DNA of 64,000 nt, taken from the NCBI RefSeq assembly GCF_051401765.1, contig NW_027480543.1, positions 744,001 through 808,000 on the forward strand, given 5' to 3'. Each line of letters opens with the position of its first letter. Position 1 is the first letter of the stretch. The notes under the pieces are model-generated. The model did no database searches, had not been told where the DNA came from, and was given only the letters and a program-made list of their open reading frames with translations. The position numbers were made by a program, and so were the translations under genes. Of this stretch, positions 49,403 to 60,790 are shown one piece after another. The DNA is from Calliopsis andreniformis. Taxonomy: Eukaryota; Arthropoda; Insecta; Hymenoptera; Andrenidae.

Positions 49403-51108
49403 TGAAGATTGGATATTGAGGATTGAAGATTGAGGATTGAGGATTTAGGATTGAGGATTGATGATTGAAAATTGTGTATTGAGAATTGAAGATTGAGGAT
49501 TGAGGATTGATTATTGAGGATTGAAGATTGAGGATTGGGGATTGAGGATTGAGGATTGAGAATTGAGAATGAGGACTGAGGGTTGAGGACTGAGGTTGGA
49601 GGAATGAGGATTGAGGGTTCAGGATTGAGGATTGAGGATAGAGGATTGAAGATTGAGGATTGAGGATTGACGATTGAGGATTGAGGATAGTAGATTGAGT
49701 ATTGAGGATTGAAGGTTGAGGATTGAGGATTGAGGACTGAGGATTGAGGATTGAAGATTGAGAATTGAGAATTGAGGATGAGGGCTGAGGGTTGAGGATT
49801 GTGGTTTGAGGACTGAGGACTGAGGATTGAGGATCGGGAGTTGAGGATTGAGGATTGAGGATTGAGGATTGAGAATTGAGGATTGAGTGTTGAGGATTGG
49901 AGATTGAGGATTGGGTATTGGGGACTGAAGAATGAGGATCGAGGATTGAGGATTGAGGATTGAGGATTGAAGATTGAGTACTGAGGATTGAAGATTGACG
50001 ATTGAGGATTGAGGATTGAGGATTGAGGATTGAAGATTGAGGACTGGGTATTGAGGACTGAACATTGAGGATTGAGGATTGAGGATTGAAGGTTGAATAT
50101 TGATGAATGAAGATTAACTATTGAGGATTGAGGGTTCTGGATTGAGGACGAGTACTGAGGGTTGAATATTGATGATTGAGGTCTGAGGATTGAGGATTGA
50201 GGATTCAAAATTGAGGATCGGGGATTGAGGAATGAGGATTGAGGATTGATGATTGAGTATTGAGGATTGAAGATTGAGGATTGAGGATTGAGGATTGAGG
50301 ATTGATGATTGAAGATTGTGTATTGAAGTTTGAAGATTGAGGATTGAGGATTGAGGATTGAGGATTGAGGATTGAGGATTCAGGATTGAGGATTGAGGAT
50401 TGAAATTGAGTATTGAGGATTGAATATTGAGGATTGAGATTTGATTATTGAATATTGTGGATTGAGTATTGAACCATGAGAATTCAGGATATTCTATTGA
50501 GTATTGAGAATTGAGGATTGATAGTTGAGTATTGAGGTTTCATGGCTGAGGGTTGTGTGTTGAATATTGAGGGTTGAGGATTGAGGATTGAAGATTGAAA
50601 ATTGAGGATCGTGGATTGAGGAATGAGGATTGAGGATTGAAGATTGAGTATTGAGGATTGAAGATTAAGGATTGAGGATTGAGGTTTGAGGATTGAAGAT
50701 TGAGGATTGGGTATTGAGGATTGAAGAATGAGGATTGAGGATTGAGGATTGAGGATTGAAGATTGAGGATCTAGGATTGGAGATTGATTATTGAGGATTG
50801 AAGATTGAGGATTGAGGATTGAGGATTGAGGATCTAGAACTGGAGATTGATTATTGAGGATTGAGAACTGAGAATTGAGGATGAGGACTGAGGGTTGAGG
50901 ATTGAGGTTTGAGAAATGAGGATAGAGGATTGAGGATTGAGGATTGAGGATTGAGGATTGAGGATTGTGTATTGAAGATGGAGTATTGATCACTGAGGAT
51001 TGAGGATTGAGGATTGAGGATTGAGGATTGAGGATTGAGGATTGAGGATTGTGTATTGAAGATTGAGTATTGATCACTGAGTACTGAGGATTGAGGATTG
51101 AAGATTGA
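49403..51108. repeat. Block V, copy d
   Basis: Matches copy a (1-1,357) to about 50,759 at a constant 49,402 bp, and copy c (from about 15.8k) at 33,947 bp. After a 28-bp (four-heptamer) loss relative to copy c it leads into block III. Type-A element at 50,472. Confidence 0.8.
50472..50501. repeat. Type-A EcoRI element, copy 5
   Basis: Identical in form to the 1,070 copy: GAACCAT, GAATTC, TATTCTATTGAG. Confidence 0.85.
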
Positions 51109-51129
51109 GGATTGGGGATTGGGGATTGG
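51109..51129 (+). other. G-run cluster, possible G-quadruplex
   Basis: Same pattern as at 17,190 and 36,065 (GG, two ATTGGGG, ATTGG), again about 55-75 bp before the start of a block III. Prediction only. Confidence 0.5.
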
Positions 51130-51182
51130 CGATTGAGGAATGAGTATTGAGAATTGAGGATTGATGGTTGAGTATTGAGGAT

Positions 51183-53051
51183 TCATGGCTGAGGGCTGTG
51201 TGTTGAATATTGAGGGTTGAGGATTGAGGATTGAGGATTGAGGATTGAGGACTGAAGATTGAGTATTGATGATTGAATATTGAGGATTGAGGATTGAGGT
51301 TTGAGGATTGAGGACGAGGACTGACGGTAGAGGATTGAGGTTTGAGTATTGTGGACTGAGGATTGAGGACTGAGGATTGAGGATTGAGGATTGAGCAATG
51401 AGGATTGAAGATTGAAGACTGGGGATTGAGGATTGAAGATTGAGAATTAAGGATTGAAGATTGTGGATTGAGGATCTAGGATTGGAGGTTGATTATTGAG
51501 GATTGAAGATTGAGGATTGATGATTGAGGATTGAGGATTGAGGATTGAGGATTGGGGATTGAATATTGAGTACTGAGGATTGAAGATTGAGGATTGAGGA
51601 TTGAGGATTGAGGATGGAGGATGAGGGCTGAGGGTTGAGGTTTGAGGTTTGAGTATTGAATCCTGAGAATTCAGGATATTCTATTGAGTATTGAGAATTG
51701 AGGATTGATGGTTGAATACTGAGGACTGAGGATTGAGGATTGAAGGTTGAGTATTGAGGATTCAGAATTGAGGTGTGTGGGCTGAGGATTGAGGATTGAA
51801 GATTGAGTATTGAGGATTGAAGATTGAGAATTGAGGATTGAGGATTGAGGATTGAGGATGATGTCTGAGGGTTGAGGATTGAGGTTTGATGGCTGTGGAC
51901 TGAGGATTGAGGACTGAGAATTGAGGATGAGGGCTGAGGGTCGGGGATTGAGGTTTGACGACAGAGGACTGAGGATTGAGGATTGAGAATTCAGGATTGT
52001 TGATAGAGGATTGAAGATTGAGGATTGGGTATTGAGGATTGAAGAATGAGGATTGAGGATTGAGAATTGAGTATTGAGGGTTGAGGATCTAAGATTGGAG
52101 ATTGATTATTGAGGATTGAAGATTGGGGATTGAGGATTGAGGATTGAGGATCTAGGATTGGAAATTGATTATTGAGGATTGAAGATTGAGGATTGAGAAT
52201 TGAGAGTTGAGGATGAGGACTGAGGGTTGAGGATTGAGGTTTGAGAAATGAGGATTGAGGATTGAGGATTGAGGACTGAGGATTGAGTATTGAGAATTGA
52301 GGATTGAGGATTGAGGATTGAGGTTTGAGAATTGAGGATGAGGACTGAGGGTTGAGAATTGAGGTTTGAGAAATGAGGATTGAGTATTGAGGATTGAGGA
52401 TTGAGGGTTGAGGATTGATGATTGGGTATTGAAGATTGAGTATTGATCACTGAGTATTGAGGATTTCGGATTGAGGATTGAAGATTGTATATTGAGGATT
52501 GAAGATTGAGGATTGAGGATTGAGGGTTGAGGATGGAGGATGATGGCTGAGGGTTGAGGATTGAGGTTTGAGGACTGCGGACTGAGGATTGAGGATCGAG
52601 AGATGAGGATTGAGGATTGAGGATTGAGGATTGAGGATTGAGGATTGAGAATTGAGGATTGATGGTTGAGGGCTGAAGATTGAATATTGAGGATTGAAGA
52701 TTGAGGATTGATGATTAAGGATTGAGGATGGAGGATGAGGGCTGAGGGTTGAGGATTGAAGTTTGAGGACTGAGGACTGAGGATTGAGGATTGAGAGTTG
52801 AGGATTGAGGATGGAGGATTGAGGATTGAAAATTGAGTACTGAGGATTGAAGATTGAGGATTGAGGATTGACGATTGAGGATTGAGGATTGAAGGTTGAG
52901 TATTGAGGATTGAAGATTGAGGATTAAGGATTGAGGATTGAGGATTGAGGATTGAAGATTGAGGATTGAGGATTGAGGGTTGAGGATTGAGCATTGAGGA
53001 TTGAAGATTGAATATTGAGGATTGAGGATTGAAGATTGAGGATTGAGGATT
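51183..53051. repeat. Block III, copy 4 (internal deletion)
   Basis: Type-B element at 51,659 and EcoRI partner at 51,987. Compared with copies 2 and 3 it lacks the GAATGAGGACTGAGGG segment expected near 51,545. It shares private variants with copy 5: GTATTGTGGACTG, GAGCAATGAGG, TTGATGGCTGTGG and GGATTGGAAATTG. Confidence 0.8.
51659..51688. repeat. Type-B EcoRI hairpin element, copy 9
   Basis: Arms ATCCTGA and TCAGGAT; EcoRI sites at 51,667 and 51,987. Confidence 0.85.
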
Positions 53052-54735
53052 GAGGAATGAGGACTGAGGGTTGAATATTGATGATTGAGGTCTGAGGATT
53101 GAGGATTGAGTATTGAAAATTGAGGATTGAGGATTGAGGATTGAGGATTGAGGATTGAGGATTGAAGATTGGATATTGAGGATTGAAGATTGAGGATTGA
53201 GGATTTAGGATTGAAGATTGATGATTGAAGATTGTGTATTGAGAATTGAAGATTGAGGATTGAGGATTGAGGATTGAGGATTGAGGATTGAGGATTGAGG
53301 ATTGAGGATTGAGGATTGAGGATTGAGGATTGGGGATTGAATATTGAGTACTGAGGATTGAAGATTGAGGATTGAGGATTGAGGATTGAGGATGGAGGAT
53401 GAGGGCTGAGGATTGAGGATTGAGGATCTAGAATTGGAGATTGATTATTGAGGTTTGAAAATTGAGGATTGATGATTGAGGATTGAGAATTGAGAATTAT
53501 TGGATGAGGACTGAGGGTTGAGGATTGAGGTTTGAGAAATGAGGATTGAGGATTGAGGTCTGAGGATTGAGGATTGAGGATTGTGTATTGAAGATTGAGT
53601 ATTGATCACTGAGGATTGAGGATTGATTATTGAGGATTGAAGATTGAGGATTGAGGATTGAGGATTCAGGATTGAGAATTGAGAATGAGGACTGAGGGTT
53701 GAGGATTGAGGTTTGAGGAATGAGTATTGAGGGTTGAGGATTGAGGATTGCGGATTGAGGATTGAGGATTGAGGATTGAGGATTGGGGATTGAATATTGA
53801 GTACTGAGGATTGAAGATTGAGGATTGAGGATTGAGGATTGAGGATGGAGGATGAGGGCTGAGGATTGAGGATTGAGGATCTAGAATTGGAGATTGATTA
53901 TTGAGGTTTGAAGATTGAGGATTGATGATTGAGGATTGAGAATTGAGAATTGAGGATTGAGGATTGAGGATTGAAGATTGAAGATTGAGGATTGAGGATT
54001 GACGATTGACGATTGAGGATTGATGATTGAGGATTGAGGAATGACGATTGAGGATTGAGGATTGAAGATTGAGTATTGAGGATTGAAGATTGAGGATTGA
54101 GGATTGAGGATTGAGGATTGAGGATTGAAGATTGAAGATTGAGGATTGAGGATTGACGATTGACGATTGAGGATTGAGGATTGAAGATTGAGTATTCAGG
54201 ATTGAAGATTGAGGATTGAGGATTGAGGATTGAGGATTGAGGATTGAGGATTGAAGACTGAGGATTGAGGATTGAGGATTGAGTATTGAGCATTGAGGAT
54301 TGAACATTGAATATTGATGATTGAAGATTGAGGATTGAGGATTGAGGGTTGAGGATCTAGGATTGGAGATTGATTACTGAGGATTGAAGATTGAGGATTG
54401 AAGATTGAGGATTGAGAATTGAGAGTTGAGGATGAGGACTGAGGGTAGAGGATTGAGGTTTGAGAAATGAGGATTGAGGATTGAGGATTGAGGACTGAAG
54501 ATTGAGTATTGAGAATTGAGGATTGAGGATTGAGGATTGAGGATTGAGAATTGAGGATGAGGACTGAGGGTTGAGAATTGAGGTTTGAGAAATGAGGATT
54601 GAGGATTGAGGATTGAGGATAGAGGATTGAAGATTGAGGATTGAGGATTGACGATTGAGGATTGAGGATAGTAGATTGAGTATTGAGGATTGAAGGTTGA
54701 GGATTGAGGATTGAGGACTGAGGATTGAGGATTGA
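53052..54735. repeat. Block I, copy 6 (truncated)
   Basis: Opens with GAGGAATGAGGACTGAGGG. The CAGGGCTGAGGG and GACTGACGGTAGAGG segments are missing: at about 53,290 plain heptamers join directly to GGGGATTGAATATTG. TCTAGA sites lie at 53,427 and 53,880 (453 bp). A short piece with GGATAGTAGATTGAG, typical of block V and of 43.1k and 46.4k, is joined near 54,620-54,725. Confidence 0.7.
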
Positions 54736-56663
54736 GGATTGAGGATTGAGGATTGAGGACTGAAGATTGAGTATTGATGATTGAATATTGAGGATTGAGG
54801 ATTGAGGTTTGAGGATTGAGGACGAGGACTGACGGTAGAGGATTGAGGTTTGAGTATTGTGGACTGAGGATTGAGGATTGAGCAATGAGGATTGAAGATT
54901 GAAGACTGGGGATTGAGGATTGAAGATTGAGAATTAAGGATTGAAGATTGTGGATTGAGGATCTAGGATTGGAGGTTGATTATTGAGGATTGAAGATTGA
55001 GGATTGATGATTGAGGATTGAGGATTGAGGATTGAGAATTGAGAATGAGGACTGAGGGTTGAGGGTTGAGGTTTGAGGAATGAGGATTGAGGGTTGAGGG
55101 TTGAGGATTGAGGATTGAGGATTGAGGATTGAGGATTGAGGATTGAGGATTGGGGATTGAATATTGAGTACTGAGGATTGAAGATTGAGGATTGAGGATT
55201 GAGGATTGAGGATGGAGGATGAGGGCTGAGGGTTGAGGTTTGAGGTTTGAGTATTGAATCCTGAGAATTCAGGATATTCTATTGAGTATTGAGAATTGAG
55301 GATTGATGGTTGAATACTGAGGACTGAGGATTGAGGATTGAAGGTTGAGTATTGAGGATTCAGAATTGAGGTGTGTGGGCTGAGGATTGAGGATTGAAGA
55401 TTGAGTATTGAGGATTGAAGATTGAGAATTGAGGATTGAGGATTGAGGATTGAGGATGATGTCTGAGGGTTGAGGATTGATGTTTGATGGCTGTGGACTG
55501 AGGATTGAGGACTGAGAATTGAGGATGAGGGCTGAGGGTCGGGGATTGAGGTTTGACGACAGAGGACTGAGGATTGAGGATTGAGAATTCAGGATTGTTG
55601 ATAGAGGATTGAAGATTGAGGATTGGGTATTGAGGATTGAAGAATGAGGATTGAGGATTGAGAATTGAGTATTGAGGGTTGAGGATCTAAGATTGGAGAT
55701 TGATTATTGAGGATTGAAGATTGGGGATTGAGGATTGAGGATTGAGGATCTAGGATTGGAAATTGATTATTGAGGATTGAAGATTGAGGATTGATGATTG
55801 AGGATTGAGAATTGAGAGTTGAGGATGAGGACTGAGGGTTGAGGATTGAGGTTTGAGAAATGAGGATTGAGGATTGAGGATTGAGGACTGAGGATTGAGT
55901 ATTGAGAATTGAGGATTGAGGATTGAGGATTGAGGTTTGAGAATTGAGGATGAGGACTGAGGGTTGAGAATTGAGGTTTGAGAAATGAGGATTGAGTATT
56001 GAGGATTGAGGATTGAGGGTTGAGGATTGATGATTGGGTATTGAAGATTGAGTATTGATCACTGAGTATTGAGGATTTCGGATTGAGGATTGAAGATTGT
56101 ATATTGAGGATTGAAGATTGAGGATTGAGGATTGAGGGTTGAGGATGGAGGATGATGGCTGAGGGTTGAGGATTGAGGTTTGAGGACTGCGGACTGAGGA
56201 TTGAGGATCGAGAGTTGAGGATTGAGGATTGAGGATTGAGGATTGAGGATTGAGGATTGAGAATTGAGGATTGATGGTTGAGGGCTGAAGATTGAATATT
56301 GAGGATTGAAGATTGAGGATTTATGATTAAGGATTGAGGATGGAGGATGAGGGCTGAGGGTTGAGGATTGAAGTTTGAGGACTGAGGACTGAGGATTGAG
56401 GATTGAGAGTTGAGGATTGAGGATGGAGGATTGAGGATTGAAAATTGAGTACTGAGGATTGAAGATTGAGGATTGAGGATTGACGATTGAGGATTGAGGA
56501 TTGAAGGTTGAGTATTGAGGATTGAAGATTGAGGATTAAGTATTGAGGATTGAGGATTGAGGATTGAAGATTGAGGATTGAGGATTGAGGGTTGAGGATT
56601 GAGCATTGAGGATTGAAGATTGAATATTGAGGATTGAGGATTGAAGATTGAGGATTGAGGATT
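54736..56663. repeat. Block III, copy 5
   Basis: Sister of copy 4 by shared private variants; offset about 3,508 at GACTGACGG and 3,598 at the type-B element (55,257). EcoRI partner at 55,585. Confidence 0.8.
55257..55286. repeat. Type-B EcoRI hairpin element, copy 10
   Basis: Arms ATCCTGA and TCAGGAT; EcoRI sites at 55,265 and 55,585. Confidence 0.85.
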
Positions 56664-59033
56664 GAGGAATGAGGACTGAGGGTTGAATATTGATGATTGA
56701 GGTCTGAGGATTGAGGATTGAGTATTGAAAATTGAGGATTGAGGATTGAGGATTGAGGATTGAGGATTGAGGATTGAAGATTGGATATTGAGGATTGAAG
56801 ATTGAGGATTGAGGATTTAGGATTGAGGATTGATGATTGAAGATTGTGTATTGAGAATTGAAGATTGAGGATTGAGGATTGAGGATTGAGGATTGAGGAT
56901 TGAGGATTGAAGGTTGAGGACTGGGGATTGAGGATTGGCGATTGAGGCTTGAGTATTGAGAATTGAGGATTGATGGTTGAGTATTGAGGATTCAGGGCTG
57001 AGGGCTGTGTGTTGAATATTGAGGGTTGAGGATTGAGGATTGAGGATTGAGGATTGAGGATTGAAGATTGAGTATTGATGATTGAATATTGAGGATTGAG
57101 GATTGAGGTTTGAGGATTGAGGACGAGGACTGACGGTAGAGGATTGAGGTTTGAGGATTGAGGACTGAGGATTGAGGACTGAGGATTGAGGATTGAGGAT
57201 TGAGCATTGAGGATTGAAGATTGAAGACTGGGGATTAAGGATTGAAGATTGAGAATTAAGGATTGAAGATTGTGGATTGAGGATCTAGAATTGGAGATTG
57301 ATTATTGAGGATTGAAGATTGAGGATTGAGGATTGAGGATTGAGGATTGAGAATTGAGAATGAGGACTGAGGGTTGAGGATTGAGGTTTGAGGAATGAGG
57401 ATTGAGGGTTGAGGATTGAGGATTGAGGATTGAGGATTGAGGATTGAGGATTGAGGATTGAGGATTGGGGATTGAATATTGAGTACTGAGGATTGAAGAT
57501 TGAGGATTGAGGATTGAGGATTGAGGATGGAGGATGAGGGCTGAGGATTGAGGATTGAGGATCTAGAATTGGAGATTGATTATTGAGGTTTGAAAATTGA
57601 GGATTGATGATTGAGGATTGAGAATTGAGAATTATTGGATGAGGACTGAGGGTTGAGGATTGAGGTTTGAGAAATGAGGATTGAGGATTGAGGATTGAGG
57701 TCTGAGGATTGAGGATTGAGGATTGTGTATTGAAGATTGAGTATTGATCACTGAGGATTGAGGATTGATTATTGAGGATTGAAGATTGAGGATTGAGGAT
57801 TGAGGATTCAGGATTGAGAATTGAGAATGAGGACTGAGGGTTGAGGATTGAGGTTTGAGGAATGAGTATTGAGGGTTGAGGATTGAGGATTGCGGATTGA
57901 GGATTGAGGATTGAGGATTGAGGATTGGGGATTGAATATTGAGTACTGAGGATTGAAGATTGAGGATTGAGGATTGAGGATTGAGGATGGAGGATGAGGG
58001 CTGAGGATTGAGGATTGAGGATCTAGAATTGGAGATTGATTATTGAGGTTTGAAGATTGAGGATTGATGATTGAGGATTGAGAATTGAGAATTGAGGATT
58101 GAGGATTGAGGATTGAAAATTGAGTATTGAGGATTGATGATTGAGGATTGAGGAATGACGATTGAGGATTGAGGATTGAAGATTGAGTATTGAGGATTGA
58201 AGATTGAGGATTGAGGATTGAGGATTGAGGATTGAGGATTGAAGATTGAAGATTGAGGATTGAGGATTGACGATTGACGATTGAGGATTGAGGATTGAAG
58301 ATTGAGTATTCAGGATTGAAGATTGAGGATTGAGGATTGAGGATTGAGGATTGAGGATTGAGGATTGAAGACTGAGGATTGAGGATTGAGGATTGAGTAT
58401 TGAGCATTGAGGATTGAACATTGAATATTGATGATTGAAGATTGAGGATTGAGGATTGAGGGTTGAGGATCTAGGATTGGAGATTGATTACTGAGGATTG
58501 AAGATTGAGGATTGAAGATTGAGGATTGAGAATTGAGAGTTGAGGATGAGGACTGAGGGTAGAGGATTGAGGTTTGAGAAATGAGGATTGAGGATTGAGG
58601 ATTGAGGACTGAAGATTGAGTATTGAGAATTGAGGATTGAGGATTGAGGATTGAGGATTGAGAATTGAGGATGAGGACTGAGGGTTGAGAATTGAGGTTT
58701 GAGAAATGAGGATTGAGGATTGAGGGTTGAGTATTGATGACTGGGTATTGAAGATTGAGTATTGATCACTGAGTATTGAGGATTGAGGATTGAGGATTGA
58801 AGATTGAATATTGAGGATTGAAGATTGACGATTGAGGATTGAGGGTTGAGGATGGAGGATGAGGGCTGAGGGTTGAGGATTGAGGTTTGAGGACAGCGAA
58901 CTGAGGATTGAGGATCGAGAGTTGAGGATTGAGGATTGAGGATTGAGGATTGAGGATTGAGGATTGAGAATTGAGGATTGATGATTGAGGGCTGAAGATT
59001 GAATATTGAGGATTGAAGATTGAGGATTGATGA
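56664..59033. repeat. Block I, copy 7
   Basis: Matches 43,333-45,716 at offset 13,331, falling by 14 bp (two heptamers) near 58,705. TCTAGA sites at 57,562 and 58,022 (460 bp). This copy appears full length. Confidence 0.8.
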
Positions 59034-59625
59034 TTAAGGATTGAGGATGGAGGATGAGGGCTGAGGGTTGAGGATTGAAGTTTGAGGACTGAGGACTGAG
59101 GATTGAGGATTGAGAATTGAGGATTGAGGATGGAGGATTGAGGATTGAAAATTGAGTATTGAGGATTGAAGATTGAGGATTGAGGATTGACGATTGAGGA
59201 TTGAGGATTGAAGATTGAGTATTGAGGATTGAAGATTGTGGATTGAGGATTGAGGATTGAGGATTGAAGATTGAGTATTGAGGATTGAGGATTGAGTATT
59301 GAGCATTGAGGATTGAAGATTGAATATTGAGGATTGAGGATTGAAGATTGAGGTTTTAGGATTGAGGATTGAGGACTGAGGGTTGAATATTGATGATTGA
59401 GGTCTGCAGATTGAGGATTGAGTATTGAAAATTGAGGATTGAGGATTGAGGATTGAGGATTGAGGATTGAGGATTGAAGATTGGATATTGAGGATTGAAG
59501 ATTGAGGATTGAGGATTTAGGATTGAGGATTGATGATTGAAGATTGTGTATTGAGAATTGAAGATTGAGGATTGAGGATTGACGATTGAGGATTGAGGAT
59601 TGAAGATTGAGTATTGAGGACTGAA
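59034..59625. repeat. II-type stretch
   Basis: Parallels 22.75-23.3k and 40.1-40.65k. It has a local variant GGTCTGCAGATTGAGG near 59,401 where the others read GGTCTGACG. No gene-like content. Confidence 0.75.
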
Positions 59626-60790
59626 GATTGAGGATTGAGGATTGAGGATTGAGGATTGAGCATTGAGGATTGAAGATTGAATATTGAGGATTGAGGATTG
59701 AAGATTGAGTATTGAGGATTGAGGATTGAGGACTGAGGGTTGAATATTGATGATTGAGGTCTGAGGATTGAGGATTGAGTATTGAAAATTGAGGATTGAG
59801 GGTTGAGTATTGAGGATTGAGGATTGAGGATTGAGGATTGAAGATTGAGTATTGATGATTGAATATTGATTATTGAGGATTGAAGATTGAGGATTGAGGA
59901 TTGAGGATTGAGGATTGAGAATTGAGAATGAGGACTGAGGGTTGAGGATTGAGGTTTGAGGAATGAGGATTGAGGGTTGAGGATTGAGGATTGAGGATTG
60001 AGGATTGAGGATTGAGGATTGAGGATTGGGGATTGAGGATTGAGGATGGAGGATGAGGGCTGAGGATTGAGGATTGAGGATCTAGAATTTGAGATTGATT
60101 ATTGAGGTTTGGAAATTGAGGATTGATGATTGAGGATTGAGAATTGAGAATTATTGGATGAGGACTGAGGGTTGAGGATTGAGGTTTGAGAAATGAGGAT
60201 TGAGGATTGAGGATTGAGGTCTGAGGATTGAGGATTGAGGATTGTGTATTGAAGGTTGAGTATTGATCACTGAGGATTGAGGATTGATTATTGAGGATTG
60301 AAGATTGAGGATTGAGGATTGAGGATTCAGGATTGAGAATTGAGAATGAGGACTGAGGGTTGAGGATTGAGGTTTGAGGAACGAGGATTGAGGGCTGAGG
60401 ATTGAGGATTGCGGATTGAGGATTGAGGATTGAGGATTGAGGATTGGGGATTGAATATTGAGTACTGAGGATTGAAGATTGAGGATTGAGGATTGAGGGT
60501 TGAGGATGGAGGATGAGGGCTGAGGATTGAGGATTGAGGATCTAGAATTGGAGATTGATTATTGAGGTTTGAAGATTGAGGATTGATGATTGAGGATTGA
60601 GAATTGAGAATTGAGGATTGAGGATTGAGGATTGAAAATTGAGGATTGATGATTGAGGATTGAGGAATGACGATTGAGGATTGAGGATTGAAGATTGAGT
60701 ATTGAGGATTGAAGATTGAGGATTGAGGATTGAGGATTGAGGATTGAGGATTGAAGATTGAAGATTGAGGATTGAGGATTGACGATTGAC
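59626..60790. repeat. 1,165-bp tandem duplication, unit 1
   Basis: Matches 60,791-61,955 at exactly 1,165 bp (TCTAGAATTTGAG at 60,081 and 61,246; GAATATTGATTATTG at 59,861 and 61,026). Rare variants GAACGAGGATTGAGGGCTG are shared. I saw no difference between units. Confidence 0.88.
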
